Below are positions 1-9,711 of a stretch of DNA of 64,000 nt, one piece after another. The stretch is from an uncultured Prochlorococcus sp. Its GTDB lineage: Bacteria > Cyanobacteriota > Cyanobacteriia > PCC-6307 > Cyanobiaceae. The notes beneath the pieces were generated by a model. That model ran no database searches, was not told where the DNA came from, and was given only the letters and a program-made list of their open reading frames with translations. Every line of letters starts with the position of its first letter. Position 1 is the stretch's first letter. The stretch spans positions 34,309-98,308 of the forward strand of contig NZ_CABYWZ010000003.1 of the NCBI RefSeq assembly GCF_902522795.1, in the 5' to 3' direction. The translations under genes and the position numbers were made by a program.

Positions 1-788
1 ACTTTATCTCCAGGGAATCCATCTTTAGCAGACCAAACGGGCAAAGTTGACTCACTATCTCTTCCAAAAAAGGCAACTCCTTTTTTCGAGCAGATTGGAG
101 CATATACACCATATCTAGGCCTAGGGGTGGCATTAAGTATCCCATGACCGTCTAAGATTGCATATCTTATTCCGGAATTAATTAGTATTTTGTCTAGATT
201 CTCATAATAAGCACATTCAGGTAACCAAATACCTAATGGCTTTGTTCCAAAAATATTTTTATGGCTCCTAATTGCGGTATTAATTTGTCCTTTAACAGTT
301 TCAGGATTCTCCCTTAGAATTGGCAAATATCCGTGAGTAGCAGCACAAGTAAGAATATCCAAATTTCCAGAGTTGTTTAAAACCCTAAACTTCTCAATTA
401 AATTTCCAGAACAATTTTTCCAATATAAATATTTTTCATTAAGATTTTTCATTAAAAATGCAGAGGCATTTTTTTCTTCTAGTGGTAGTTCGTTTAAGAA
501 ATCATTTCTTGTTTTAATCCAACTTGGGAAAGTTTCTTGAATTTGTTTATTATTTAGAAGTGATAATAATGTTGGAGACAAACTAATAGTAAGTTTTGTA
601 TTCTCAGGATTTTCATTTTTGGAAGTTTCTATTGATTGAAGTAGTGGTATATAACATTCCAAAATCGCCTGAAACAACCAATCCTCTTCTAATGAGTTTT
701 TCTCATTTTTTCTGACATAAGGTAGATGAGCATGTAAAACTATCGCTAACTGACCTAAAACATTTTTTTGTGGGTATTGCCCATTCAT
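1..788 (-). CDS. GH57 family glucan branching-type enzyme, C-terminus cut off by the window edge
   Basis: Reading leftward from the ATG at 786-788 gives about 262 uninterrupted residues that run off the window. The N-terminus carries the GH57 signature HAHLPYV at about residues 19-25, and further on WLPECAY, which matches GH57 motif 3 holding the catalytic glutamate. GH57 enzymes of this type act on alpha-1,4-glucans; the cyanobacterial members are usually 1,4-alpha-glucan branching enzymes or related (DUF1957) proteins. A role in glycogen metabolism is therefore inferred; the distinguishing C-terminal domain is not visible. The next gene, leuA, is divergent. I see no frameshift in the visible part. 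Confidence 0.85.
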   Translation of the reverse strand, partial: MNGQYPQKNVLGQLAIVLHAHLPYVRKNEKNSLEEDWLFQAILECYIPLLQSIETSKNENPENTKLTISLSPTLLSLLNNKQIQETFPSWIKTRNDFLNELPLEEKNASAFLMKNLNEKYLYWKNCSGNLIEKFRVLNNSGNLDILTCAATHGYLPILRENPETVKGQINTAIRSHKNIFGTKPLGIWLPECAYYENLDKILINSGIRYAILDGHGILNATPRPRYGVYAPICSKKGVAFFGRDSESTLPVWSAKDGFPGDK

Positions 789-1016
789 ACTTTTTATAAT
801 TTATACATGTTATTTTTATAAGAAATCAAAAATAACGTTTTATAAAAGGAGGATTTAATCTTAAAAGAATACTTTAATAATTTAAGTATTTCATTTTTAT
901 CTCCATAATTTTAACCAATATTGTTTAAGTTACAAAACTTGCAGCAAATCATTATTGAACTAAATCTAGTCAAATTTTTTTAATTAGCTTAATATAAGTT
1001 TAGGTTATTTCCCTTA

Positions 1017-2657
1017 ATGTCAAAAGATCCTGGAAGAATTTTGATCTTTGATACAACTCTTCGAGATGGAGAGCAATCTCCTGGTGCAAGCTTAAATCTC
1101 GAAGAAAAGCTTGCTATCGCGCATCAATTAGCAAGATTAGGAGTTGATGTTATAGAAGCTGGATTCCCTTTCGCAAGTCCAGGCGATTTTAAAGCTGTTA
1201 ATAAAATTGCCAACTCCGTAGGGAAAGAAAATGGCCCTATAATATGTGGTTTGGCTAGAGCGTCTAAAGGAGATATAAAAGCATGTTACGAAGCAGTCAG
1301 TCCAGCTCCCAAGAAAAGAATACATACTTTTATTGCGACAAGTGATATACATCTTAAACATAAACTTAAAAAATCCAGAAAAGATGTACTTCAAATAGTT
1401 CCAGAAATGGTTAATTATGCAAAATCATTGGTAGATGATATTGAATTTTCTTGTGAAGATGCCTCAAGGAGTGATCCTGATTTTTTATACGAAGTGATTC
1501 AACTAGCAATTGCTGCAGGAGCGACAACAATAAATATCCCTGATACTGTTGGATTTACAACTCCTAGTGAATTTGGAAAACTAATTGCCGATATAAATAA
1601 AAACGTTCCAAATATTGATGAGGCAGTAATCTCTGTTCATGGTCATAATGATTTGGGTTTAGCAGTAGCCAATTTTCTAGAGGCAGTAAAAAATGGAGCA
1701 AGACAACTAGAATGTACTATTAATGGAATTGGGGAAAGAGCCGGTAATGCCTCTCTAGAAGAATTAGTAATGGCACTGCATGTTCGGAAAAGTTTTTTTA
1801 ATAGTTTTTTCAAAAGAAATCAAGATTCACCAACTCCTCTTACAGCTATAAGAACAGAAGAGATAACAAAAACCTCCAGACTTGTTTCCAACCTAACTGG
1901 AATGACTGTACAACCTAATAAAGCAATTGTGGGGGCTAACGCTTTTGCACATGAGTCAGGTATTCATCAGGATGGGGTTTTAAAAAATAGACTAACTTAC
2001 GAAATTATCGATGCAAAAACTGTTGGTTTGAGTGACAACAAAATATCTTTAGGAAAACTTAGTGGAAGAAGTGCAGTAAGAGCAAGATTAGAAGAGATGG
2101 GATATGACTTGAGCCGAGAAGATTTAAATGACGCTTTTGCTCGTTTTAAGGATTTAGCAGACAGGAAAAGAGAAATTACTGATAGAGACTTAGAAGCAAT
2201 TGTAAGTGAACAAGTTCAACTACCTGAAGCTAAATTTCAATTAAGTCTTATTCAAGTAAGTTGCGGTAACGCATCTAAACCTACTGCTACCATTTCACTA
2301 CTAAATACGGAAGATAATACTGAGGACACTGCTGTATCAATAGGGACTGGACCCGTCGATGCAGTATGCGAGGCTTTAAATAAATTAGCTAAAGTTCCTA
2401 ATGAATTAATTGAATTCTCTGTTAAGTCGGTTACAGAAGGAATTGATGCTTTGGGCGAAGTAACAATAAGAATAAGAAGAGATAATAAAATATATTCTGG
2501 TCATTCTGCTGATACGGATGTTGTAGTTGCCGCAGCGAATGCTTACGTTAATGCTCTAAATAGGCTTGTCTTTTCTGAGAAAAAAAATTCAATTCACCCA
2601 CAATTTGATAATTTAGAAAATTCAAAAGATACATTTTTCTCTAATCACGCAAATTAA
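1017..2657 (+). CDS. leuA: 2-isopropylmalate synthase
   Basis: First committed step of leucine synthesis: acetyl-CoA plus 2-oxoisovalerate gives 2-isopropylmalate in the cytoplasm. The 546 residues fit the family. The HMGL-like TIM barrel starts with [10 protein letters not shown] at residues 11-20, and the metal-binding HGHND lies at residues 208-212. The C-terminal third is the LeuA regulatory (allosteric leucine) domain, so feedback inhibition is expected. The ATG at 1017 is in frame and places the barrel motif at the usual distance from the N-terminus. It stands alone, with a 228-bp gap from the divergent GH57 gene upstream. Confidence 0.97.
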   Translation: MSKDPGRILIFDTTLRDGEQSPGASLNLEEKLAIAHQLARLGVDVIEAGFPFASPGDFKAVNKIANSVGKENGPIICGLARASKGDIKACYEAVSPAPKKRIHTFIATSDIHLKHKLKKSRKDVLQIVPEMVNYAKSLVDDIEFSCEDASRSDPDFLYEVIQLAIAAGATTINIPDTVGFTTPSEFGKLIADINKNVPNIDEAVISVHGHNDLGLAVANFLEAVKNGARQLECTINGIGERAGNASLEELVMALHVRKSFFNSFFKRNQDSPTPLTAIRTEEITKTSRLVSNLTGMTVQPNKAIVGANAFAHESGIHQDGVLKNRLTYEIIDAKTVGLSDNKISLGKLSGRSAVRARLEEMGYDLSREDLNDAFARFKDLADRKREITDRDLEAIVSEQVQLPEAKFQLSLIQVSCGNASKPTATISLLNTEDNTEDTAVSIGTGPVDAVCEALNKLAKVPNELIEFSVKSVTEGIDALGEVTIRIRRDNKIYSGHSADTDVVVAAANAYVNALNRLVFSEKKNSIHPQFDNLENSKDTFFSNHAN

Positions 2658-2738
2658 ATTATTTCTTAGGAATATTAAGTAGCATTAAAAATAGCCTCTT
2701 AATATTGTAGATTTATTTAATAGTTAAAGTAGTAAATA

Positions 2739-3131
2739 ATGACAGAAAGGTTATTAGGATATTGGTCACTTTCATGGGTTGGGTTAATCAGCAATATAAT
2801 TGCACTTCCAATAATCGCTTTAATAATAAGTTATGGACCTCCACTAAAAGTCGCAAATATAACTCTTGCTATAAGTCTTGGTTGGCCTGCTGCAATAGTT
2901 GGAATAGTTTCTTCGGCAGCTCTTTTAGCAGAGAGAAAATGGGGAGTAACTTTAACTCTAGTATCTTTATCAATGGTAATTTCCGGGACGGGTCCTTACT
3001 CAGTGGTGAGACTCATAACTCTTAAAGACATTTTTGGAATTGGTGGGTTTACTCTTTTAACAACATTATTAAGTACACTAGCCCTTATATATTGGTGTAA
3101 TCCAAAACATCGAAAAAGTATTAGGCTATAA
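2739..3131 (+). CDS. Small hydrophobic membrane protein of unknown function
   Basis: The 130-residue product is strongly hydrophobic, with about four predicted membrane segments (roughly residues 10-33, 38-62, 70-88 and 97-118) and a short basic C-terminus (KHRKS). I recognise no family motif. It lies 81 bp downstream of leuA and converges on the HD phosphohydrolase gene with only 9 bp between stops. Codon use resembles its neighbours. An overlapping frame inside it is a shadow. It is probably a conserved picocyanobacterial hypothetical inner-membrane protein. Confidence 0.7.
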   Translation: MTERLLGYWSLSWVGLISNIIALPIIALIISYGPPLKVANITLAISLGWPAAIVGIVSSAALLAERKWGVTLTLVSLSMVISGTGPYSVVRLITLKDIFGIGGFTLLTTLLSTLALIYWCNPKHRKSIRL

Positions 3132-3140
3132 GATTGAAAA

Positions 3141-4613
3141 TCAAGAAAAAGTATTATTCTTGCTAGTAGGATACTGAATTCTTCTATGTCTAATTCTTTT
3201 CCACACATTCAAAAATGCCCTTTTAATTAGAAAAATTTCTCCTTTCGATAAATTACTATCATCTAATTGCCCATCTTTTTGACGCGAGTAGATAATATTA
3301 GATATTATTTCCAAAGCTTCTTTATCAGATGCATTAATATTCATAGCTCTCAATGCTGCTTCACATCCATCTGCAAGCATTAAAATAGCTGTTTCTTTTG
3401 ACTGAGGAATAGGGCCTTTGTATCTAAAATAATATTCACTAATGTCAAGATTTTTTTCTTTAGCTTTTTGAAAAAAATATCCCATTTTTAGGGTACCTTG
3501 ATGTTCAGGGATAAAATTAGCTATAGGTTTAGGTAGTCTATTTTTTCTTGCAAACTTCAATCCTTCATCAACATGCGCTTGTAGTACTTCTGCACTTTTA
3601 ATCGGATCATCTAATTCATCATGCGGATTTTTTGAACCATCCTGATTTTCGATAAACCAATTAGGTGCATGTAATTTACCAATATCATGATATAAAGCTC
3701 CAGTTTTAATCAGATCAATATCACCACCAATCATTCTTGTAGCTTCCTCTGCTAAACCACATATAAGTAAGGTATGTTCAAAAGTACCAGGCGCTTCAAG
3801 AGATAATCTTCTAATTAAAGGTTTCTCCTTATCAGCCAATTCAAGTAATCTTGCTTTAGTTAATAATCCGAATAGCGATTCAAAAATAGGAATAAATAAA
3901 ATAGTAAAAAGCATTACAATTGCCAATAGCAAAGAATCAGAAAATATATCACCATTAGCTAAAACAAAATCTTGCTTATTAATAAGAGATATTTTATCTT
4001 TACCTATCAATATCCATTGACTAAAGAATGATCCTATGGGGACAAAAATTGATAGTTGAAGTAATTGAGCTCTACTTCTTATTCTTCCACCAAGTAGAGA
4101 TACCGCTAAAGAGCAAACTAGTAAAATAATAAATAAATTATTATTTATAGCAACTGCTGGGTCTGGCCAACTAAAGCTCGCTATGGATACCCAAGCTAAA
4201 GCTGTTATGCTTCCCATTCCTTGAGATATTATTAAAGCTGGTGGTATTATCATAGATAATGGACTTATTGTTGCAGCTAAGGCTAATTTCGTAACTTGTA
4301 CTGCTAAAAGAAGAGTAATAATCAAGATAATCTGTCTTGAAGAAATTGTGGGATTCTCTTTTTTTGAAACTAATATCAAAACTCCCGAACTAATAAGTAT
4401 TTCAGTAAAGGTTAAAAGCCAAGAAAAAATATCTGCGATATTTAACGGCGAAATAAGAAGTAGTTTATAAGAAGAAATTATTGAATTTAAAATGCATAGT
4501 AAAAAAATTATGAGATTATCTATTCTTGAAATTTTAATTAGTTGTTTTACTGGAACTTGACTTCGCCTCCATAGATAAAACAATTTCTTTAAGGTAGTTG
4601 TGATGTTTTGCAC
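3141..4613 (-). CDS. Membrane HD-domain phosphohydrolase, PgpH-like (likely c-di-AMP phosphodiesterase)
   Basis: 490 residues. The N-terminal half (about 30-250) contains multiple membrane helices like the 7TM segment of 7TMR-HD proteins. A cytoplasmic HD domain follows: His280 in FEHTLL, HD at 309-310 in YHDIGKL, then further metal-ligand histidines (PHDELDD, LQAHVDEG and PEHQG). PgpH-type enzymes hydrolyse c-di-AMP to pApA. The large extracytoplasmic 7TMR-HDED domain of PgpH is absent, so this is a shorter cyanobacterial form. A diadenylate cyclase gene lies at 29618-30526 in the same window, which supports the c-di-AMP reading, although HD domains can have other nucleotide substrates. Confidence 0.82.
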   Translation of the reverse strand: MQNITTTLKKLFYLWRRSQVPVKQLIKISRIDNLIIFLLCILNSIISSYKLLLISPLNIADIFSWLLTFTEILISSGVLILVSKKENPTISSRQIILIITLLLAVQVTKLALAATISPLSMIIPPALIISQGMGSITALAWVSIASFSWPDPAVAINNNLFIILLVCSLAVSLLGGRIRSRAQLLQLSIFVPIGSFFSQWILIGKDKISLINKQDFVLANGDIFSDSLLLAIVMLFTILFIPIFESLFGLLTKARLLELADKEKPLIRRLSLEAPGTFEHTLLICGLAEEATRMIGGDIDLIKTGALYHDIGKLHAPNWFIENQDGSKNPHDELDDPIKSAEVLQAHVDEGLKFARKNRLPKPIANFIPEHQGTLKMGYFFQKAKEKNLDISEYYFRYKGPIPQSKETAILMLADGCEAALRAMNINASDKEALEIISNIIYSRQKDGQLDDSNLSKGEIFLIKRAFLNVWKRIRHRRIQYPTSKNNTFS

Positions 4614-4687
4614 AGAATATAAATAAATCTATTTGAATAATTTAAAATTATAGGCATGCTAGATGTAAAAAGGAGATGTTTTTATAA

Positions 4688-5584
4688 ATGTCATTAAAAT
4701 TAGACGGTAAGAAATTATCTCTTGAAATTGAAGAGAGATTAAATGACTATATCTCTAGTAATAAAAACCTCGCAAAAAGAGTTCCTGGTTTAGCTGTAAT
4801 AAGAATAGGTGAAGACCCTGCAAGTGGGGTTTACGTTAATAACAAGGAAAAAGCTTGTTCAAGGGTTGGAATAAAGAGCTTTATCTTTCACCTAAAAGAT
4901 AGTGTAGAGCAAAAAGAAGTTGAACAATTAATAATCAAACTTAATTTTGATAAGGATATTGATGGAATATTGCTACAACTTCCCATATCAAAGAAGTTTG
5001 ATGAGCAAAAACTGATCAGCCATATTAATCCTAGCAAGGATGTAGATGGATTAAATGAGATAAACATCGGAAAATTAGTGAAAAATGAGCCTGCGATGAG
5101 ATCATGCACACCAGCAGGAATTATTAATTTATTAAGATCCCAAAATATTACAATTGAAGGTAAGAAAATTGTTGTTATTGGAAGAAGTTTGCTTGTTGGG
5201 AAACCCCTTTCACTTATGTTATTGAATTTAAATGGTACGGTAACAATGACTCATTCAAAAACATTAAATTTGAATAAAGTTTGTAAAGAAGCTGACATCC
5301 TAATTGCGGCTGCAGGAAAACCTAATCTTGTAGATTCTAGTTTTGTGAAAGAAGGAGCAGTAATTATTGATGTTGGAATACATAGATTAAAAAGTTCCGA
5401 TAAAAATCAAACCAGATTATGTGGCGATGTATTATTAGAAGATGTTATTTCTAAAGTTTTTGCTTACACTCCTGTACCAGGAGGTGTTGGACCAATGACA
5501 GTAACAATGTTACTAGTAAATACTATTTTTAGCTGGCAAAAAAAATTTGGTTTATCATCATCTCTTAATGACCTTTTGCCATAA
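4688..5584 (+). CDS. folD: Bifunctional methylene-THF dehydrogenase / methenyl-THF cyclohydrolase
   Basis: Interconverts 5,10-methylene-THF and 10-formyl-THF with NADP in one-carbon metabolism. The 298 residues are a normal FolD length. Motifs: the [13 protein letters not shown] segment with the catalytic lysine, the Rossmann segment [13 protein letters not shown], and the C-terminal signature [14 protein letters not shown]. The ATG at 4688 is preceded by an unusually good Shine-Dalgarno (AAGGAG at 4669-4674, about 13 bp upstream), which supports this start. It is divergent from the HD phosphohydrolase and followed after 36 bp by the prenyltransferase gene. Confidence 0.97.
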   Translation: MSLKLDGKKLSLEIEERLNDYISSNKNLAKRVPGLAVIRIGEDPASGVYVNNKEKACSRVGIKSFIFHLKDSVEQKEVEQLIIKLNFDKDIDGILLQLPISKKFDEQKLISHINPSKDVDGLNEINIGKLVKNEPAMRSCTPAGIINLLRSQNITIEGKKIVVIGRSLLVGKPLSLMLLNLNGTVTMTHSKTLNLNKVCKEADILIAAAGKPNLVDSSFVKEGAVIIDVGIHRLKSSDKNQTRLCGDVLLEDVISKVFAYTPVPGGVGPMTVTMLLVNTIFSWQKKFGLSSSLNDLLP

Positions 5585-5620
5585 ACTCCAAGATGAATTT
5601 TTTTTTATTAAAGGTATAAA

Positions 5621-6523
5621 ATGAATGAAGTAATAAATAGTATTTCTGATTTTGAAAAATATCTTAAAAACACAAAAAAGGTTGTAGAAGAAGCACTTGA
5701 TTTTTCCTTAGGCCCTGAGAATCCAGAAATATTAAGAGAATCAATGAGATATTCCCTTTTAGCTGGAGGCAAAAGAATACGTCCAATTTTATGTTTAGCA
5801 TCTTGCTCACTGGCTGGAGGAGAACCCTCTCTTGCTGTTCCTACAGCAGTAGCAATAGAAATGATACATACAATGTCCTTGATTCATGATGATCTGCCCG
5901 CTATGGATAATGATGACTTAAGGAGAGGTAGGCCGACAAATCATAAAGTTTATGGAGATGCAATAGCTATTCTTGCTGGCGATGCTTTATTAACCAGGGC
6001 ATTTGAAATGGTTTCTTTGAGAAGCCCTGGAGTCGATTCAAATAGATTATTAAAAGTAGTTGGCGAATTATCCCTAGTTGCTGGCGCACCAGGCCTAGTC
6101 GGGGGACAAGTTGTTGATTTGGAATGCGAAGGCAAAGAAGTAGACCTTGAAACTCTTGAATATATTCATCTTCATAAGACTGGAGCTTTATTAAGGGCTT
6201 GCGTGAGAACAGGTGCGATTATCGCAGGTGCCAACGAAAAACTATTGCAAGCTTTAACAACATATGCAGAGGGAATTGGTTTAGCCTTCCAAATAATAGA
6301 TGATATTCTTGATTTAACTTCCAGCAGTGAAAAGCTTGGTAAAACTGCCGGCAAAGATCTTTTGGCCGATAAAACCACTTACCCTAAATTACTTGGAATG
6401 GAGGAGTCAAAGAAAAGAGCATTTGATTTAGTTGAAAAAGCAAAAAAAGCAATTGAACCTTGGGGTGCAGATGCAAAACATCTAATATCTTTAGCCGACT
6501 TTATTACAAATCGAGACAGATAA
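5621..6523 (+). CDS. crtE: Geranylgeranyl diphosphate synthase (short-chain trans-prenyltransferase)
   Basis: Builds C15/C20 prenyl diphosphates from IPP and DMAPP for carotenoids, the chlorophyll phytyl tail and quinones. 300 residues. The first aspartate-rich motif is DDLPAMDND (residues 90-98) followed by RRGRPTNH, and the second is QIIDDILD at about 225-232. GGKRIRP (about 49-55) binds the allylic or IPP diphosphate. Cyanobacteria normally use one CrtE-type enzyme for both FPP and GGPP, so product length is not decided by sequence here. Same strand as folD and the DUF212 gene (13 bp downstream), probably one operon. Confidence 0.93.
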   Translation: MNEVINSISDFEKYLKNTKKVVEEALDFSLGPENPEILRESMRYSLLAGGKRIRPILCLASCSLAGGEPSLAVPTAVAIEMIHTMSLIHDDLPAMDNDDLRRGRPTNHKVYGDAIAILAGDALLTRAFEMVSLRSPGVDSNRLLKVVGELSLVAGAPGLVGGQVVDLECEGKEVDLETLEYIHLHKTGALLRACVRTGAIIAGANEKLLQALTTYAEGIGLAFQIIDDILDLTSSSEKLGKTAGKDLLADKTTYPKLLGMEESKKRAFDLVEKAKKAIEPWGADAKHLISLADFITNRDR

Positions 6524-6536
6524 TTAATTTTAATTT

Positions 6537-7016
6537 ATGTCTAATTTTTTTTCCTTTTTTAATAATTCAGTTCTTTTCTGGAGCTTATTATCCTGTTTAC
6601 TAGCTCAATTTTTTAAAATCATATTCAATTTCTTTTCAACTGGAGAGATAAGATTTGGAATTATGTTCGAGACGGGTGGTATGCCTTCAAGTCATTCCGC
6701 TTTAATAACTGGTGCCGCATCAGGGATAGGTTATGAATTGGGATTTGATAGCTCAATATTCGCATTATCAGTTGCTGTGGCACTAATAGTTATGTATGAC
6801 GCTAGTGGTGTTCGAAAATCAGCTGGAATTCAAGCTGCAGAAATTAATAAACTATCAAAAAAACTTGACCCTCAATCTGAATTACTGTTAAAAGAAACCC
6901 TGGGTCATACAAAAGTTGAGGTCATAGTGGGGAGTTTTTTAGGTCCATTAATTACTTTGCCTGGAATGTTTTTTTTAGGTTCTCCTCTCAAAATATTTAA
7001 TTTGATAATAAATTAA
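6537..7016 (+). CDS. Divergent PAP2 (DUF212) family membrane protein
   Basis: 159 residues, with an N-terminal membrane segment and the DUF212 signature GGMPSSHSALITG at about residues 49-61, then YDASGVRKSAGIQA. Low similarity to vanadium haloperoxidase/acid phosphatase folds is recorded for the family, but no substrate is established. It ends with a hydrophobic segment. Its position just after crtE suggests, without proving, lipid or prenyl-diphosphate handling. Its stop codon shares the bases TTAA with the stop of the convergent cobB gene. Confidence 0.85.
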   Translation: MSNFFSFFNNSVLFWSLLSCLLAQFFKIIFNFFSTGEIRFGIMFETGGMPSSHSALITGAASGIGYELGFDSSIFALSVAVALIVMYDASGVRKSAGIQAAEINKLSKKLDPQSELLLKETLGHTKVEVIVGSFLGPLITLPGMFFLGSPLKIFNLIIN

Positions 7017-8404
7017 GAATGCTTTGAAAAAGTAATTTGGGTAGCATCTATAAAGTTTTTTGCGACTTCTGGAGAACTTGGCATATGTAAGTGAATCCAA
7101 CTTGCATGCAATTTTTCATCAAAAAAACCTTCATTTTTGTATTCAGTTTCCCAAGATTTAATTTTCCATGGGGAAGAAAGTTTCTTATGATGCTCAGCTT
7201 TTTCAAGATCTAGTTCAGATGAATTATTTTCAATTTCCCAATAATGAAATTCATGTCCTCTAATTAATTGATTTTGTTTAATAATCGGAGTATCTTTTAA
7301 ACCCTCAATGTATCTATAACCTACTGAAAGTTTACTTTTTTTTGATCTAAAAGGCAGGATGCCACTCATTTTATGATTATTACCATTTTCATCTTTTATA
7401 AAGTCTCCTAAAATCATCAACCCTCCGCACTCAGCATATATAAATCCATTTTTGCGGAATTTCCTTAACGAATTTAAGCTTTTTGTAGAATTACTTATAT
7501 GATAAGCATATTTTTCAGGGAACCCCCCAGGAATAATTAAAGAAGAAGCCTCATTAGGTATTTCTTCATCATCATAGATACTCCATGAAATCAATGGTAT
7601 GCCTATTTCACTCAAAAACTCCTTAGTATCAGGGTATTGAAAATGAAAGATTTTATCTTCTGCAATTGCGATAGGTTTTCTTTTGTCTATTTTAAAATCT
7701 TTAAAATTGACAGAATTAAAAATTTTCTTTTGAGGAGATTTTAGGAATTTAATAAGAGAAAAAACATCAAGATTTCTTTCGGCAAAATTTGCAAAATAAT
7801 CAACATCAATTTCTTTTCCATTATCCAATGGAGATATCAAACCTAAATTAGCTTTGTTTAAAGTTATTTTTGAATCAGTAGGTAAAAAACCAAGAATTTC
7901 GATGTCTTCATTTTTAAAAACTTCTTTTATTAATTTTTTATGTCTATCTGAATTAACGTTGTTAAATATAATTCCTGCTATTAATAACTCACTATCGAAA
8001 TCTCTAAAACCTCTAATAGTTGCCAAAAGAGAAGCTACTTGACCTTTAGCATTAACAATAAAAATTATTGGAGCATTGAGAAGTTTAGCGATATTTGCTG
8101 TGCTGGAATATGTTGTTGCCCCTAATCCGTCAAAAAGACCCATTGCTCCTTCAATTAATGAGAATTCATATTTCAAAGAATGTTTATAAAAACTTTCTTG
8201 AACCCACTCCTCACCATTTAAAAAAATATCTAAATTCCTACAAATAGGTTGGCCAATTGAACTAAGTTGTTGTTGATCAAGATAATCTGGTCCAACCTTG
8301 AAAGTTTGTATTTTTATTCCTTTTGAGAACGCCCAACAAGATAGCAAAAGCGATAATGTAGTTTTCCCACTATCAGTTGAAGGAGAAGATATTACACAAG
8401 GCAT
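7013..8404 (-). CDS. cobB: Cobyrinic acid a,c-diamide synthase (CobB/CbiA)
   Basis: ATP- and glutamine-dependent amidation of cobyrinic acid side chains a and c in cobamide synthesis. 463 residues. The N-terminal P-loop domain has SPSTDSGKTTLSLLLS (about residues 7-22). The C-terminal class I amidotransferase domain has the nucleophile cysteine in YAECGGLMILG and a histidine-containing segment near the end (SWIHLHMPSSPE). The ATG at 8402-8404 lies 3 bp downstream of the opcA stop, so it is probably cotranscribed with zwf-opcA. Prochlorococcus is known to make pseudocobalamin, which fits. Confidence 0.93.
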   Translation of the reverse strand: MPCVISSPSTDSGKTTLSLLLSCWAFSKGIKIQTFKVGPDYLDQQQLSSIGQPICRNLDIFLNGEEWVQESFYKHSLKYEFSLIEGAMGLFDGLGATTYSSTANIAKLLNAPIIFIVNAKGQVASLLATIRGFRDFDSELLIAGIIFNNVNSDRHKKLIKEVFKNEDIEILGFLPTDSKITLNKANLGLISPLDNGKEIDVDYFANFAERNLDVFSLIKFLKSPQKKIFNSVNFKDFKIDKRKPIAIAEDKIFHFQYPDTKEFLSEIGIPLISWSIYDDEEIPNEASSLIIPGGFPEKYAYHISNSTKSLNSLRKFRKNGFIYAECGGLMILGDFIKDENGNNHKMSGILPFRSKKSKLSVGYRYIEGLKDTPIIKQNQLIRGHEFHYWEIENNSSELDLEKAEHHKKLSSPWKIKSWETEYKNEGFFDEKLHASWIHLHMPSSPEVAKNFIDATQITFSKHS

Positions 8405-8407
8405 CTA

Positions 8408-9709
8408 TTAGTTTTTAAAACCATTAAATATTTGAAGGGCTATATTAATAGAATTTTCAAAAAGTGGGCTGGTATTACCCCTACTACTTCCCAATAATTT
8501 ACTAACATCGTACTCTGATGTAGAAAAAGAATTTGGAACAACTTGTTCTATTAATTCCATATTAGCCATTCCCCCTGCTTCAAGTCTCATACATTCCACT
8601 GATTCGCAGCCAAGTATTACACAAGTGTTATTTTTTTGAACCTCACTAATTTTTGAAATCAGCCTCAATCCAATAACTTGGCCTAAATGAATACTTGGAT
8701 TTCCCAAAGATAAGGAATTAATTGATGCAGAAATTATTTCGCCATTAATTCTTTCAAATTCTATTTTTGTTGATTCTGTATGCCTTTCAGCTCTTAGAAA
8801 AGACCAACCAAGTTTATCGCTAATCCATGAAATCAAAAACAAAGCTTGAATCATATGATCTCCTGCGATATCAATATCAATATCAGTAATGTGATCTAAA
8901 ACTGGTCTTCTAGAAGGCGGATCAAAAATCATTGCCAATGATTCCCTCCAATTTTTCAATCTAACCCAATTCAAATCATTAATAGCTTTATTTGAATTAT
9001 TTAATTGATCTAAAACTTTTAAACATCTTTGAGGCGATCCAAGAGCAGTATCAATTATTAACCGTAGACCATATTTAGTAAAATATTCGAAGATTTCAGG
9101 TGATTCGTCCAAGCTTCCGTTCCACCAGAGCCATGAAGGTAACTCTTCAATAGACAATTCTTCTATTATTTTTAACCCTTTATTAGATATTGAGGCCGAG
9201 CCCCCCCTAATAACAACTAAATCCCCACATATAGGTTGTATAGCTGGAGTATCACTTAATGGACAATAAGCGGATACAAAAGTTTTGATATCTGAATTTT
9301 TATTTAATGTTGGCGCTAGAGTTATTAATCTTCTTGGATTCAATGTACTTATTGTTGATTCAAAAAATTGTCCTCTAAAATCATCAAAGTCTTTATTAGA
9401 TAAATTTTCCTTCAACAAAGTCAATAATTCTTCACTATTAAGGGAAGTAGTGATAGGAAGTCCTTGATCTAATATAAATTTCTTAGCAACTTCAATTATC
9501 TCTGGACTTAAATTCCCAGTAATTGGTCCATTTACTAATCCTTTTTGAACCAAACATTGTTCTAGCCAAGCAGGCTGCCATACCATTAATGTAAAAGTAT
9601 TAGCTCCACTATTATCTTTATCTTCTGATATCCACAATTTATTGAGGTAATTAGAAATTTCCTGATAAGGAAGCTCTAACGGTGTTTGGAGTGTTAGTTG
9701 AGGTTTCAT
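8408..9709 (-). CDS. opcA: Glucose-6-phosphate dehydrogenase assembly/activator protein OpcA
   Basis: 433 residues matching cyanobacterial OpcA across its length, including the ILGCESVECMRLEAGG stretch near the C-terminus with its conserved cysteines. OpcA activates and stabilises Zwf and links it to redox control by thioredoxin in cyanobacteria. The gene begins 2 bp after the zwf stop on the same strand, the usual zwf-opcA pairing. No enzyme active site of its own is expected. Confidence 0.93.
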   Translation of the reverse strand: MKPQLTLQTPLELPYQEISNYLNKLWISEDKDNSGANTFTLMVWQPAWLEQCLVQKGLVNGPITGNLSPEIIEVAKKFILDQGLPITTSLNSEELLTLLKENLSNKDFDDFRGQFFESTISTLNPRRLITLAPTLNKNSDIKTFVSAYCPLSDTPAIQPICGDLVVIRGGSASISNKGLKIIEELSIEELPSWLWWNGSLDESPEIFEYFTKYGLRLIIDTALGSPQRCLKVLDQLNNSNKAINDLNWVRLKNWRESLAMIFDPPSRRPVLDHITDIDIDIAGDHMIQALFLISWISDKLGWSFLRAERHTESTKIEFERINGEIISASINSLSLGNPSIHLGQVIGLRLISKISEVQKNNTCVILGCESVECMRLEAGGMANMELIEQVVPNSFSTSEYDVSKLLGSSRGNTSPLFENSINIALQIFNGFKN

Positions 9710-9711
9710 TT

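Noticed and set aside
2671..2706. AATATTAAG / CTTAATATT inverted repeat between leuA and the next gene as a terminator
   Set aside because: The stem has only one G-C pair and no T-run follows; likely chance in AT-rich DNA.
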